A stretch of DNA of 64,000 bases from Paenibacillus tyrphae (GCF_024158745.1 NZ_JAMZAW010000020.1:106998-170997); one strand, 5' to 3'; shown: positions 55,601-62,291, counted from the stretch's first letter. A program made the numbers and translations. Notes: generated by a model from the letters alone, not told the origin.

Positions 55601-56002
55601 GGGGAGACAGGTAGCCTCAAACGCCTTGGCCTGCTCTACCACCAGCTCCAACGCGACCTCCACATCGAGCACACCTGCCACAGCCGCCGCCGCGAACTCG
55701 CCCATGCTGCTGCCAAGGACCGCATCTGGCTTGACCCCGCGGGCCATCAGCGCCTGCGCCAGCGCATATTCCACCATGAAGATCGCGGGGTGGGTCAGCA
55801 GCGTCCGTTCAAACGGCTCGTCTCGGCGCTTGTCCTCCGCATACAGACGCGCCAGCACCGACTCCCCGACGAGCGGCGTCACCATCTCGTCCAACTTGTT
55901 CATCCACTTGCGAAACTCAGATACCTCCTCATAGAGCCCTCGACCCATCTGGTAAAACTGAGAACCCTGCCCGGAGAAAAGAAACACGACCGGCTTGCCC
56001 AT
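52601..56002 (-). CDS. Trans-acting acyl hydrolase / malonyl-CoA:ACP transferase / enoyl reductase fusion (PksE/PfaD type)
   Basis: This protein has 1133 residues with AGGAGGG before the ATG. Two AT folds are followed by a 2-nitropropane-dioxygenase-like (PfaD) enoyl reductase. AT1 (about 1-310) has GSSMGE (Ser99) and His201, but Gln124 sits where malonyl transferases have the carboxylate-binding Arg. That is the known signature of proofreading acyl hydrolases (PedC type). AT2 (about 331-610) has GHSLGE (Ser417), Arg442 in KKRGELM, and GAFHS (His522), so it should load malonyl units onto the AT-less PKSs. A Val/Ala/Glu/Pro-rich linker (about 615-680) leads to the FMN-dependent ER (about 690-1133; GAAGGIGTPEAA near 920). 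A consensus RBS lies exactly at the AT1/AT2 junction, so a shorter AT2-ER product may also be made. Confidence 0.96.
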   Translation of the reverse strand: MGKPVVFLFSGQGSQFYQMGRGLYEEVSEFRKWMNKLDEMVTPLVGESVLARLYAEDKRRDEPFERTLLTHPAIFMVEYALAQALMARGVKPDAVLGSSMGEFAAAAVAGVLDVEVALELVVEQAKAFEATCLPGGMIGILQEPSLYDRMPLLRQNTEMASINSDAHFVVAGPAAMLPSIGEALREKGIAYQILPVSFAYHSSWIDPAAASYVARLRGLSYRQPRVRFYSGVTGRREIALRSEYFWEVARQPIRFAEAVQALEQGDDCLYVDLGPSGTLANLAKRNFKQDSLSQSYAVLTPYQQDLKNFNKVCEQLEQLISSPIRKGGQPMKAYVFPGQGSQHKGMGGTLFDEFADLMAQADEILGYSIKRLCLEDPDNQLGQTQYTQPALYVVSALSFLKKVQETGCKPDYVAGHSLGEYNALFAAGAFDFATGLRMVKKRGELMSLASGGGMAAVIGFTVEQIDRVLMENGLDGIDIANHNSPDQIVIAGLKTDILRAQPFFEEAGVRMYIPLNVSGAFHSRYMAESKRSFEAYLESFEFSKLEIPVISNIYARPYKQRQVKDNLVQQIVSPVKWTDSVRYLMGLGEIEIEEVGPGNVLTKLVTTIRRKAEPLVIEPEADDVEEAEEAVLVAVAASVTVPEVTKALVAEVEVAVAVEAPAPAPVEVVPVREAVSEPVVRVSRRASTAESLGDEEFKKDYNLKYAYVTGSMYRSVASERLVIQVGKAGMLGFYGTGGMKLEQIEQAIRTIQQALTRGEAYGMNLLHNQGNPSMEDMTVDLFLRTGVRNVEASAYMAVNSALVCYRAKGLKRSAEGGVIVENRILAKVSRPEVAEAFLSPAPERIVDKLLLEQRITREEADLLREVPMADDITVEADSGGHTDQGVSSVLFPSIVRLRDEMMGKYGYKKKIRIGAAGGIGTPEAAAAALVLGADYLVTGSINQCTVEAQTSESVKDLLQEMNVQDTAYAPAGDMFEIGARVQVLKKGVFFPARANKLYDLYRQFNSLEEIDEKTRRILQERYFKRSFDEVYREVQAYVAPQEIEKAERNPKHKMALIFKWYFGYSSRMALSGDAEHTVDYQVHCGPALGAFNRWVKGTPLESWRARHVDVIGEKLMRETADLLNRRISELVGL
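55010..55025 (-). promoter_or_regulatory. Internal ribosome binding site and ATG at the AT1/AT2 junction
   Basis: The minus strand reads GGGAGG (complement of 55020-55025), 7 nt, then ATG (complement of 55010-55012), in frame with the surrounding fusion. Translation from it would start MKAYVFPGQGSQ, the canonical first residues of a stand-alone malonyl transferase. It may be a live start or the relic of two formerly separate genes. Confidence 0.6.
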
Positions 56003-56037
56003 CCATGCCCTCCTGAACGCGACTCGTCTGCCTTGAT

Positions 56038-56718
56038 TTATTTAAAATTGAACAATTGCCCCTGATTCTTGCGCATCCTAAACTGGACAAAATGCTCTTT
56101 TTGCTCAATCTGAAAATAGATGTTGTGCTCCAGCACATCCCGAAACGCCATGCCCGGCTCCTTGCCATAAGAATGACCCGAATACACCCGCACATGAGGG
56201 GGAGTGGACTTGCGAATCCTCTGAAAACTGTCATACATCTGCTCCGGGGAACCTCCGGCCCCATCGCAGACGCCGCAGCCTTCAATAAACACCGTATCCC
56301 CCGTGATCAGATCGTCTGCGAGCCGAAAACAAGCCCCGCCGGCCGTGTGCCCTGGCGTCAGCATGCAGGTGATCGACGTCTCTCCCAGCCAGATCGTCTC
56401 CCCCTCCTCAAACGGATGCAGATTCCGACATGCGAACCCGTAGGCATCGATCTCCTTGACCGACATGTACGCCCGCGCCGCCGGGTAGAGCTCCAACAGC
56501 GGCTCCACCTTGTTGACATGATCGTGATGCGAATGTGTCAGCAGGATGCAAGCCAACTCCGCCTCCAATGAGCGAAGCATCCCGTCGATCAACTCCAAGT
56601 CCCAAGCCGGGTCCACCACAGCCGCCTGCCGGGTGGCTTTGTCCACGAGTATGTACGCATAATTTTTCATGAACAAAAATTCAACCTTCAACGGGTGCAA
56701 CTCATAGCTCCGCTTCAT
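56038..56718 (-). CDS. Metallo-beta-lactamase-fold hydrolase (PksB-like)
   Basis: This protein has 226 residues; GAGGGGAGGAAGG lies immediately before the ATG. It has the zinc-binding THSHHDH motif, a downstream PGHTAGG segment containing the next metal His, TGDTVF with the bridging Asp, and a C-terminal GHS. This set is typical of glyoxalase II-like hydrolases. PksB-type members of this family occur at the start of many Bacillus trans-AT clusters; their role is unsettled, with thioester hydrolysis or housekeeping suggested. It sits between the PPTase/terminator and the AT-AT-ER gene on the same strand. It is cytosolic, as no signal peptide is seen. Confidence 0.93.
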   Translation of the reverse strand: MKRSYELHPLKVEFLFMKNYAYILVDKATRQAAVVDPAWDLELIDGMLRSLEAELACILLTHSHHDHVNKVEPLLELYPAARAYMSVKEIDAYGFACRNLHPFEEGETIWLGETSITCMLTPGHTAGGACFRLADDLITGDTVFIEGCGVCDGAGGSPEQMYDSFQRIRKSTPPHVRVYSGHSYGKEPGMAFRDVLEHNIYFQIEQKEHFVQFRMRKNQGQLFNFK

Positions 56719-56745
56719 CCTTCCTCCCCTCTCTTCAAACCCTAA

Positions 56746-56801
56746 AAAGCAAGCACAAAAAAATAGAGGAACGATCTCCTCTACTTTTTTGTGCTTGCTT
56801 T
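56746..56801. terminator. Intrinsic terminator after the PPTase gene (bidirectional)
   Basis: The inner stem is TAGAGGA (56764-56770) with TCCTCTA (56777-56783) and a 6-nt loop. On the minus strand seven Ts follow (complement of 56757-56763), and on the plus strand six Ts follow (56785-56790). An outer perfect 11-bp stem pairs 56746-56756 with 56791-56801. It lies between the first operon gene (PPTase) and everything downstream, so it would separate the PPTase from the 56-kb remainder unless antitermination occurs. Confidence 0.9.
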
Positions 56802-56808
56802 GGCTATT

Positions 56809-57570
56809 TTATATAACTTCTTCCACCTTGCACAACAGATCCTGCACGGCCTCCAAGTTCAAACGGCAGTCCTTGGGATAGGCGATCGCGAAGACGCGCT
56901 CCCCCACGACCCAGCCCGCAACTCGGAACTGCGGAAAATGAGAGTAAGCCGCCACCCAAGCCGTTCCCTGCTGTTCGAGCCCTGTGATCTCCAAAAACTC
57001 GAACGGCACCGCAAGGCCAGTTTTCAAGACTTTGGACAAGGCTTCCTTGGCCGACCAGTACAGCGTCATCAAGAGCGCCTCAGACCCCGGCTGCGCACCG
57101 ATCCGCTCGCGTTCCCGCTCCGTCATCTGAGCCGCCAGCACGGCTTGCCGGGCCGGACGGATCTGCTCGACATCCAACCCCATCGGCAGCGCTTCCGGAA
57201 ACACGAGCGCCGCCCCCAGCTCGTCGCAATGAGAGATGCTCACCTGCAGATTGAGAGCGGCAGGGTGTACGATCAGCGGCTGGTGAAGAATCCCCCGATC
57301 AATCCAGATCCGATCCAGACGTTCTTCCTGCACAGAGGCCGCCACCGCTCGCTTGGCCGCATAGCGTCCGGCCAGATAGCTGGTGATCCGCCGCTCAAAC
57401 TGCAGCCCTTCATAAAACGCCAGCTCGTTCGGATGCAGAAACGGGATCGTGGCCTGATACTCCGCCGCCGATTGCGCACAGCAAACGCTCAACCAAGCGC
57501 TGTACGGCTCCTCTCCCCCTCGCACGTCAAGTCCCTGCACGAAGCTCTCCGGAGGACACACTTCACCCAT
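56809..57570 (-). CDS. Sfp-type 4'-phosphopantetheinyl transferase
   Basis: This protein has 253 residues. The ATG at 57570 is chosen because AGGAAGGGG precedes it; an in-frame TTG at 57585 has no RBS. The family signatures GLDVEQI and WSAKEALSKVLKTG (Mg and CoA binding) are present, together with LAGRYAAKRAV and ISHCDE upstream. It converts apo-ACP to holo-ACP by moving phosphopantetheine from CoA to Ser; this locus has about 15 competent ACP domains that need it. It is the first gene after promoter P1 and the leader hairpin, and it is followed directly by a strong terminator, so it may be expressed even without antitermination. Confidence 0.96.
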   Translation of the reverse strand: MGEVCPPESFVQGLDVRGGEEPYSAWLSVCCAQSAAEYQATIPFLHPNELAFYEGLQFERRITSYLAGRYAAKRAVAASVQEERLDRIWIDRGILHQPLIVHPAALNLQVSISHCDELGAALVFPEALPMGLDVEQIRPARQAVLAAQMTERERERIGAQPGSEALLMTLYWSAKEALSKVLKTGLAVPFEFLEITGLEQQGTAWVAAYSHFPQFRVAGWVVGERVFAIAYPKDCRLNLEAVQDLLCKVEEVI

Positions 57571-57602
57571 GCCCCTTCCTCTCAATGCGATTCAATATGA
57601 TA

Positions 57603-57650
57603 CCCTAAGTTCCTTCAACGCGCCGAAACATCGATTAAATTAGCTTAGGG
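57603..57650 (-). promoter_or_regulatory. Candidate LoaP recognition hairpin, copy 1 (operon leader)
   Basis: On the minus strand CCCUAAG (complement of 57644-57650) pairs perfectly with CUUAGGG (complement of 57603-57609). Inside lies a core (57616-57636) where UCGAUG pairs with CGUUGA around the loop UUUCGGCG. The core recurs at 17017-17037 with one change. It lies between P1 and the first gene and upstream of the first operon terminator, the position expected for the RNA element that loads LoaP onto the polymerase. Confidence 0.65.
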
Positions 57651-57729
57651 ATTTTCTAAGATTCAACCAAATATTCGATCAATGAACTTATTAATTGAAC
57701 AACATAACCCATTACACTAATACAGCTTA

Positions 57730-57759
57730 ATACTACCCTCATTCAACTTTGTTCGTCAA
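57730..57759 (-). promoter_or_regulatory. Promoter P1 of the PKS operon
   Basis: The minus strand reads TTGACG (complement of 57754-57759), an 18-nt spacer, then TAGTAT (complement of 57730-57735). It is the best sigma-A-type match upstream of the PPTase. Its boxes, spacer length and following TA agree with P2 upstream of PKS D. Confidence 0.65.
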
Positions 57760-57799
57760 GGATTACTTACCAGAGACCTATTTATTCTATCCCCACGTC

Positions 57800-57829
57800 T
57801 TGGTATGATATGGGTAAATATGGTATAAT
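57800..57829 (+). promoter_or_regulatory. Promoter of loaP
   Basis: TTGGTA (57800-57805), an 18-nt spacer, then a consensus TATAAT (57824-57829), about 60 bp upstream of the loaP start. The leader between promoter and gene is AT-rich and shows neither the LoaP-type hairpin nor a terminator. Confidence 0.65.
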
Positions 57830-57898
57830 GTTGTAAAATATACTGTTTTTTGCTTGACTTTTTGTTTAACAACATACACAAGTTAGGGGATGGCTGTT

Positions 57899-58453
57899 TT
57901 GAATTGGTACGCACTATTCGTTGAATCCGGTCAAGAAGAGGTCGTGCAAAAGTTCCTGAACCTGTACTTTGATGAAACTTCCCTCCACTCTGTCGTACCG
58001 AAACGCAGAGTCCCCGAGAAGCAGGCAGGCGCTATCAAGCACGTGCTGAAGAAAATGTTCCCCGGCTACGTGTTGATCAAGACCCGCATGACCGATGAAG
58101 TTTTTCACACCTTGAAAAAAGTCCCCAAGTGCTACAAGCTGCTCAGCCAAGGCACGCTCTACTCCAAAGATGAAGGAACCTATTACTCCAAAATTGACGA
58201 ACGCGAGATGTCGCTGATCTTGCAGCTGATCGGAGATGGAGAGATCGTTGGCTATTCGGGCATCTACATAGAAAATTCACGTGTCTCCGTAACCTCCGGC
58301 CCGCTGCAGGGCATGGAAGGCATCATCACCAAAATAGACCGTCACAAAAAGCGGGCGAAGATCCGCCTCAACTTCATGGGTGCCGAGAAGATCATCGACG
58401 TAGGCGTGGAGATCCTCTCCCCTTGCATCCCGCAGCTACAAAAGGCCACGTAA
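57899..58453 (+). CDS. loaP: LoaP-type NusG paralogue, processive antitermination factor
   Basis: This protein has 184 residues from a TTG at 57899. AGGGG at 57885-57889 is correctly spaced for that TTG but abuts the in-frame ATG at 57890, so the TTG is preferred. The N-terminal NGN domain begins MNWYALFVESGQEE and contains the FPGYVLIKT segment. The C-terminal KOW domain has VSVTSGPLQGMEGIITKID. LoaP proteins bind a leader RNA hairpin and RNA polymerase and let it pass intrinsic terminators in very long polyketide operons (difficidin and macrolactin in Bacillus velezensis). Here it is divergent from such an operon, which contains three internal terminators and two matching hairpins. Housekeeping NusG is unlikely, since no secE or ribosomal protein genes are nearby. 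Confidence 0.92.
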   Translation: MNWYALFVESGQEEVVQKFLNLYFDETSLHSVVPKRRVPEKQAGAIKHVLKKMFPGYVLIKTRMTDEVFHTLKKVPKCYKLLSQGTLYSKDEGTYYSKIDEREMSLILQLIGDGEIVGYSGIYIENSRVSVTSGPLQGMEGIITKIDRHKKRAKIRLNFMGAEKIIDVGVEILSPCIPQLQKAT

Positions 58454-58458
58454 AAAAC

Positions 58459-58485
58459 ATCCCAGTTCCGGTAAGGAACTGGGAT
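58459..58485 (+). terminator. Terminator-like hairpin after loaP
   Basis: ATCCCAGTTCC (58459-58469) pairs perfectly with GGAACTGGGAT (58475-58485) six bases after the loaP stop. No T tract follows directly; the terminal repeat of an IS begins at 58486. A second stem in the IS end (AGCCTGTTGAG with CTCAACAGGCT, 58487-58513) is followed by a T-rich run, so termination may still occur there. Confidence 0.6.
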
Positions 58486-60036
58486 CAGCCTGTTGAGAAA
58501 CCCTCAACAGGCTATTTCTTTATTTCCATTATTCATCCATTCACCGCGTTAATATGATATAATAAAGTTATCTTAACAAGGCGGTGATTGCATGCTTCGC
58601 TCTAATCCGAATGTGCAAAACAGCTACAAATTCGTTTGTTTGGAAGAACTCGTGCCTCAAAATCATTTGCTTCTCAAGATCCACAAACACATTGACTTTT
58701 CCTTTATTCTTGAAAAAGTGAAGCCATAGTACTGTGAAGATAACGGACGTCCCTCGGTCGATCCAATCATGCTCTTCAAAATGATGTTCATTGGCTATCT
58801 GTACGGCGTTCGTTCTGAACGCCAGCTTGAGCAGAAAATTCAACTCAACGTGGCCTACCGCTGGTTTGTCGGATTGGGTTTGACAGATCGCGTTCCAGAC
58901 CATAGCACCTTGAGCTTGAATCGCAAGCGGCTTCAGGACAGTGATGTTGTCCAAGAAATCTTTGACCATATTGTATTCAAAGCCATTGAGCTTCGGATGG
59001 TTGAAGGCTGCGTGCTCATCACGGATTCAACCCACCTCAAAGCCAACAAACGTAAGTTCGTCAAGCAAGAAGTCGAAAAGAGCGTCCGAACCTACCTCGA
59101 CGACTTGGACGAGGCTGTTCAGGGTGATCGGGCCGCTCATGGAAAAAAGCTTTAAAGCCCCGGAAGGAGGTGACCCGGACAAAGGAGACGAAAGTGAGCA
59201 CAACGGACCCCGAGAGCGGGTACATGGTACGCGATGGCAAGCCGGAAGGCTTCTTCTATTTGGATCACCGGACGGTCGATCATAAATACAATATTATTAC
59301 CGATGTACATATTACACCCGGAAATGTCCACGACTCAAAACCATATCTTGAGCGGCTTGAACTGTAAATCAAGAAATTTGGGTTTGACAAAACACTGGAA
59401 GCCGTTGCCCTGGATGCCGGTTATTACACAGCAGATATCTGCAAGAAACTCCATATTCGTAGAGTTTATGCCGTCATTGGCGGTCGAAGCTATACCCCAG
59501 TAAAAGGTTTGATCGCCAAGTGGCGATTTAAGTATGACCGAGAGCGCGACTTGTATATCTGTCCACAAAAACAAGAGTTGGCTTATGCTACGACAGACCG
59601 GGAGGGTTACCGCCAGTACAAGTCGGCCCCTGAAATTTTCAAAGACTGTCCATTGCTTTCCCAGTGTACACGTTCAAGGAACAAACAAAGGATTCTGACA
59701 CGACATGTTTGGCAGGACAGCAAGGAGTGGGTAAAACAAAACGGGCGCTCTCGCTCGGGCAAATATCTGTACCGTCTCCGGTACCAAACGATTGAGCGAA
59801 GTTTCGCGGATGCCAAAGAGCTCCATGGACTTCGCTATTGCCGGTTTCGCGGCAAGAAAAAAGTCTTAGAGCAAGCGCTCATGACTGCCATCTGCCAGAA
59901 CGTCAAGAAGATCGCCAACCATCTGGCCAAACTAGCCGGATAGGGCGATCTTCTGCTTTTTGTATGCTCGATGTTTCGGAAGATAGATAGTTATTCAAAT
60001 AAGCTCTTTAAAAAACAGAGCTTTGTCAACAGCCTG
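58486..60036. mobile_element. Degenerate IS1182-family insertion sequence
   Basis: It is bounded by imperfect terminal inverted repeats: CAGCCTGTTGAGAAAC at 58486-58501 and the reverse complement of 60021-60036, with 13 of 16 matches. It encloses one broken DDE transposase gene. The length of about 1.55 kb fits this family. No convincing target-site duplication is seen (flanks ggat and tccg), so the exact ends are uncertain. Confidence 0.65.
58592..59943 (+). pseudogene. IS1182-family transposase, broken by two stops and a frameshift
   Basis: Reading starts MLRSNPNVQNSYKFV and matches the N-terminal DUF772-type domain and C-terminal DDE domain of IS1182/IS5-like transposases (ITDSTHLKAN, LDAGYYTAD, RYQTIERSFADAKELHGLRY). 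An in-frame TAG lies at 58727-58729 (codon 46). The frame shifts near 59150, and a second in-frame stop (TAA) lies at 59365-59367, after which the same frame stays open to 59943. All pieces together restore a full-length protein of about 450 residues, so this is recent decay of a complete gene and not a fragment. It should be inactive. Confidence 0.9.
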
Positions 60037-60085
60037 TCCGCGATTTACGCGGTATTTAATCGGCCTATATTCTTGACACTCGACA

Positions 60086-60238
60086 TTAGGTTAGTTTTAG
60101 TACCTCTTCCTTATGATTATTATCCGCAAGCTGGACTAACCTCTCTCTTTCCTTAACGACCATTTCAAGCCCGATCCGCGCTGCTTCCAACTCTGGGATG
60201 TTGAACAATATGTTCTGCATAACCCATTTTTCTTTCAT
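60086..60238 (-). CDS. Small unassigned ORF, 50 residues
   Basis: An ATG at 60238 opens a 50-residue frame ending TAA at 60086-60088. The product is charged and predicted helical: MKEKWVMQN at the start, then a stretch with RIGLEMVVKERERLVQLA and ending EEVLKLT. The amphipathic pattern vaguely recalls Spo0E-like small phosphatases, but the diagnostic SQELD motif is absent. The RBS is weak (AGGCGG about 11 nt upstream). It lies between the IS and the kinase remnant. Real coding status is uncertain. Confidence 0.35.
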   Translation of the reverse strand: MKEKWVMQNILFNIPELEAARIGLEMVVKERERLVQLADNNHKEEVLKLT

Positions 60239-60286
60239 CCGAAGTTACACCGCCTATTCAAAATGTTGCTTAAAGCATTGTTGCCA

Positions 60287-60334
60287 AAAGACCAGGCTGC
60301 CCATTATTCGCCCACAGCAGCAGCCTGGTCTTTA
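60287..60334 (-). terminator. Terminator-like hairpin after the kinase remnant
   Basis: AAAGACCAGGCTGC (60287-60300) and GCAGCCTGGTCTTT (60321-60334) form a perfect 14-bp stem with a 20-nt loop. On the minus strand a short T run follows. It lies directly downstream of the stop codon of the histidine kinase remnant at 60337. Confidence 0.6.
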
Positions 60335-60336
60335 TT

Positions 60337-60505
60337 CAGTTATGGTAGATAGGCAAGATTATCTCAAACTCAGTGGCATATTCTGTTTCACTAGAAGGAA
60401 TTAATAAAATGGAGCCACCATGCTTTTCAACAATGCTTCGAGAAATGGCGAGACCCAAGCCGGACTGCCGTTTATCCGTGAAGGAGCGGTTCGCTCCCTG
60501 AGGGA
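60337..60505 (-). pseudogene. C-terminal remnant of a sensor histidine kinase
   Basis: The minus-strand frame ending at TGA 60337-60339 reads RSFTDKRQSGLGLAISRSIV, then EKHGG and about 25 further residues. This is the G-box end of a HATPase_c domain. No start codon or upstream kinase sequence exists; the next gene ends at 60516. The fragment differs from the G2 region of the neighbouring intact kinase (GAGIGLTIVRDIVERAGG), so it derives from another kinase gene, truncated by deletion or rearrangement. Confidence 0.75.
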
Positions 60506-60515
60506 TTTTTTATGA

Positions 60516-61577
60516 TCATGATTCAACCGGCAGTTCCGCATGTATCGTCACGGAACCATTCCCGCTCGTTGCCCAAACGCGTCCGCCTGCCCGTTCCACG
60601 ATGTCGCGCACGATCGTAAGCCCAATGCCCGCACCACCGTACGCGCGCGAGCGTGAAGGATCAACCCGGTAAAATCGTTCGAACAAAAGCGTCAGATGCT
60701 CGGGAGCAATCTCCGCTCCAGTATTCGTAACCTCCACGCGGAGCATTTTAGCGTTCGCTTGCATCGATAAACGAACCGAATGACCATTCGGCGTATAGCG
60801 CATCGCGTTGTCGAACAGATTCTCAAATACGCGTACGGCGTGAACTTTGTCGATCATGACGCAGACCGGGGAGGACGGTACATCCTCTTGAAAAACAATT
60901 GCTTTTTCCTCCCATTTCGGCATATACCTTGAAGCGGCTTCTTGGGCAACGGACCGGAGATCGACCGGATTTGAGGGAATGGCCGCTTTCAAATCGCTCT
61001 CCGCCACAGCCAGACGGTGAATGTCCTCCACCAGAAAAACGAGCCGCTCCACCTCGTGGTAACATTTATCGAGCGTTTCGGGCTTTGCGGAGAGGACGCC
61101 GTCTTTCATCGCTTCCATATAGCCGCGTACCGTGGATAGCGGATTTCTGAGCTCGTGGGCTACGTCCGCCACAAGGCTTCGCCGGAGCTGTTCGATCCTC
61201 TCGAGCTGCTTGCCCATTTGGTTGAATGAACGAGCCAAATCGCCGATTTCGTCGTTCGATCGAATCTCTGCCCGCACGGTATAATCCCCGCTCGCGACTC
61301 GCTCAGTCAGCTTCCGCATCCCGGACAAGGGGCGGACGATCGAACGGATGAACAGCCAGTTAATCCCAATGGAGAGGGGAACGATGACTAGACTGGTATA
61401 TAGAAAATAACGCCCCGTAGCCGATCGGAACATGAGGAAATTTTGGTACACCATCAAGCGGTTTTCTTCTATCAGTTGAAGCGTGTACTGACTAAATCCG
61501 ATGCTGATTCCGGCTGCCAGCAAAATTAAGACTAGCGCGTTAAGCGCCAGGAGCTTGTAAATGAGTTTCATTTTCAC
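60516..61577 (-). CDS. Membrane sensor histidine kinase (BaeS-like, HAMP-HisKA-HATPase)
   Basis: This protein has 353 residues with a GTG start at 61577; GGAAGGG at the end of the response-regulator gene lies about 6 nt before it. Two membrane segments (about 5-28 and 57-79) flank a short extracytoplasmic loop. HAMP follows (about 78-130), then the HisKA box VADVAHELRNPL with phospho-acceptor His141, the N box ENLFDNAMRYTP, and G boxes in GGAGIGLTIVRDIVERAGG. It is translated with the response regulator 3 bp upstream. The very short sensor loop suggests sensing of membrane state or antibiotics, as in BaeS/BceS-like kinases, but the ligand is unknown. No link to the PKS is visible. Confidence 0.95.
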   Translation of the reverse strand: MKMKLIYKLLALNALVLILLAAGISIGFSQYTLQLIEENRLMVYQNFLMFRSATGRYFLYTSLVIVPLSIGINWLFIRSIVRPLSGMRKLTERVASGDYTVRAEIRSNDEIGDLARSFNQMGKQLERIEQLRRSLVADVAHELRNPLSTVRGYMEAMKDGVLSAKPETLDKCYHEVERLVFLVEDIHRLAVAESDLKAAIPSNPVDLRSVAQEAASRYMPKWEEKAIVFQEDVPSSPVCVMIDKVHAVRVFENLFDNAMRYTPNGHSVRLSMQANAKMLRVEVTNTGAEIAPEHLTLLFERFYRVDPSRSRAYGGAGIGLTIVRDIVERAGGRVWATSGNGSVTIHAELPVES

Positions 61578-61580
61578 CGT

Positions 61581-62291
61581 TTACCCTTCCTTTAACCGGT
61601 AGCCGATGCTCCGGACGGTTTCAATGAGATCGAATCCGGGATCGGTATCACGGATCTTTTGCCGGATATTGCCGATATGCACATCCACGATGCGGTCGAC
61701 AACATCTTTATCGCCCAGCGGATACAGCACGTTCAGCAAATGCTCGCGGGTACAGACTTTTCCTTGCATTTTGAGCAAGGTGATGACGATTTGCGCTTCC
61801 TGGTACGTGAATTGCAGGGGCGCTTTCTTCCAATAAAACCGATGGCTTTCGGAATCGTATGACAAATTCGCGTTATTGTTCAAAATGAGCCCCGAAGCTT
61901 TCCGCTCCGACGTACGCATCCGGCGTAGAATTGCCTGCATCCGGGCGACGAGTTCTCTCGGGCTGAACGGTTTGCACAAGTAATCGTCGGCTCCGCGTTC
62001 GAAACCCCGGATTTTGTCCTCTTCCTCGATTTTGGCCGTAAGCATGACTATAGGCGCGCTGCTGATTTTGCGTATTTCCCAGCATGCCGTAGTGCCGTCC
62101 ATGAAAGGCATCATAATATCCAGAATGATGAAAGATGGAGCCTCAGTTTTCACCAGTTCAACAGCTCGCTGCCCGTCGCTCGCGGCAAGCACTCGGCAGT
62201 TCAGTGCCCCAAAGTATTCCTGCAAAAACGAGACGAGCGAAGCATCATCGTCCGCAATCACAATAGGACCTTCAAGCTGCAGCTTGTCCAT
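61581..62291 (-). CDS. OmpR/PhoB-family response regulator
   Basis: This protein has 236 residues from the ATG at 62291, chosen because GGAGG lies 9 nt before it; an upstream in-frame ATG at 62330 lacks an RBS. The receiver domain has the acidic pocket ADDD, phospho-acceptor Asp58 in LDIMMPFMDG, the MLTAK switch region and KPFSPRELVARM. The C-terminal winged helix (about 140-236) ends DVHIGNIRQKIRD and VRSIGYRL, typical of OmpR/PhoB DNA-binding domains. It forms an operon with the sensor kinase. A promoter lies upstream, divergent from the YVTN-protein gene. Confidence 0.95.
   Translation of the reverse strand: MDKLQLEGPIVIADDDASLVSFLQEYFGALNCRVLAASDGQRAVELVKTEAPSFIILDIMMPFMDGTTACWEIRKISSAPIVMLTAKIEEEDKIRGFERGADDYLCKPFSPRELVARMQAILRRMRTSERKASGLILNNNANLSYDSESHRFYWKKAPLQFTYQEAQIVITLLKMQGKVCTREHLLNVLYPLGDKDVVDRIVDVHIGNIRQKIRDTDPGFDLIETVRSIGYRLKEG

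Larger units (their letters stand above)
57571..57898. other. Divergent regulatory region between the PKS operon and loaP
   Basis: This 328-bp AT-rich stretch has no gene. It holds, from left to right, the minus-strand leader hairpin (57603-57650), operon promoter P1 (57730-57759) and the plus-strand loaP promoter (57800-57829). The two promoters fire away from each other, with about 40 bp between their -35 boxes. The P1 transcript would have a leader of about 150 nt before the PPTase start. I see no clear repressor operator. Confidence 0.75.

Noticed and set aside
57890..57898. ATG at 57890 as the loaP start
   Set aside because: The AGGGG ribosome site directly abuts this ATG; the TTG at 57899 has proper spacing and gives the usual NusG-like MNWYAL start.
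60476..60515. Plus-strand hairpin GGAGCGGTTCGCTCC followed by a T run as a terminator
   Set aside because: No plus-strand gene lies upstream to be terminated; the sequence overlaps the kinase remnant on the minus strand.
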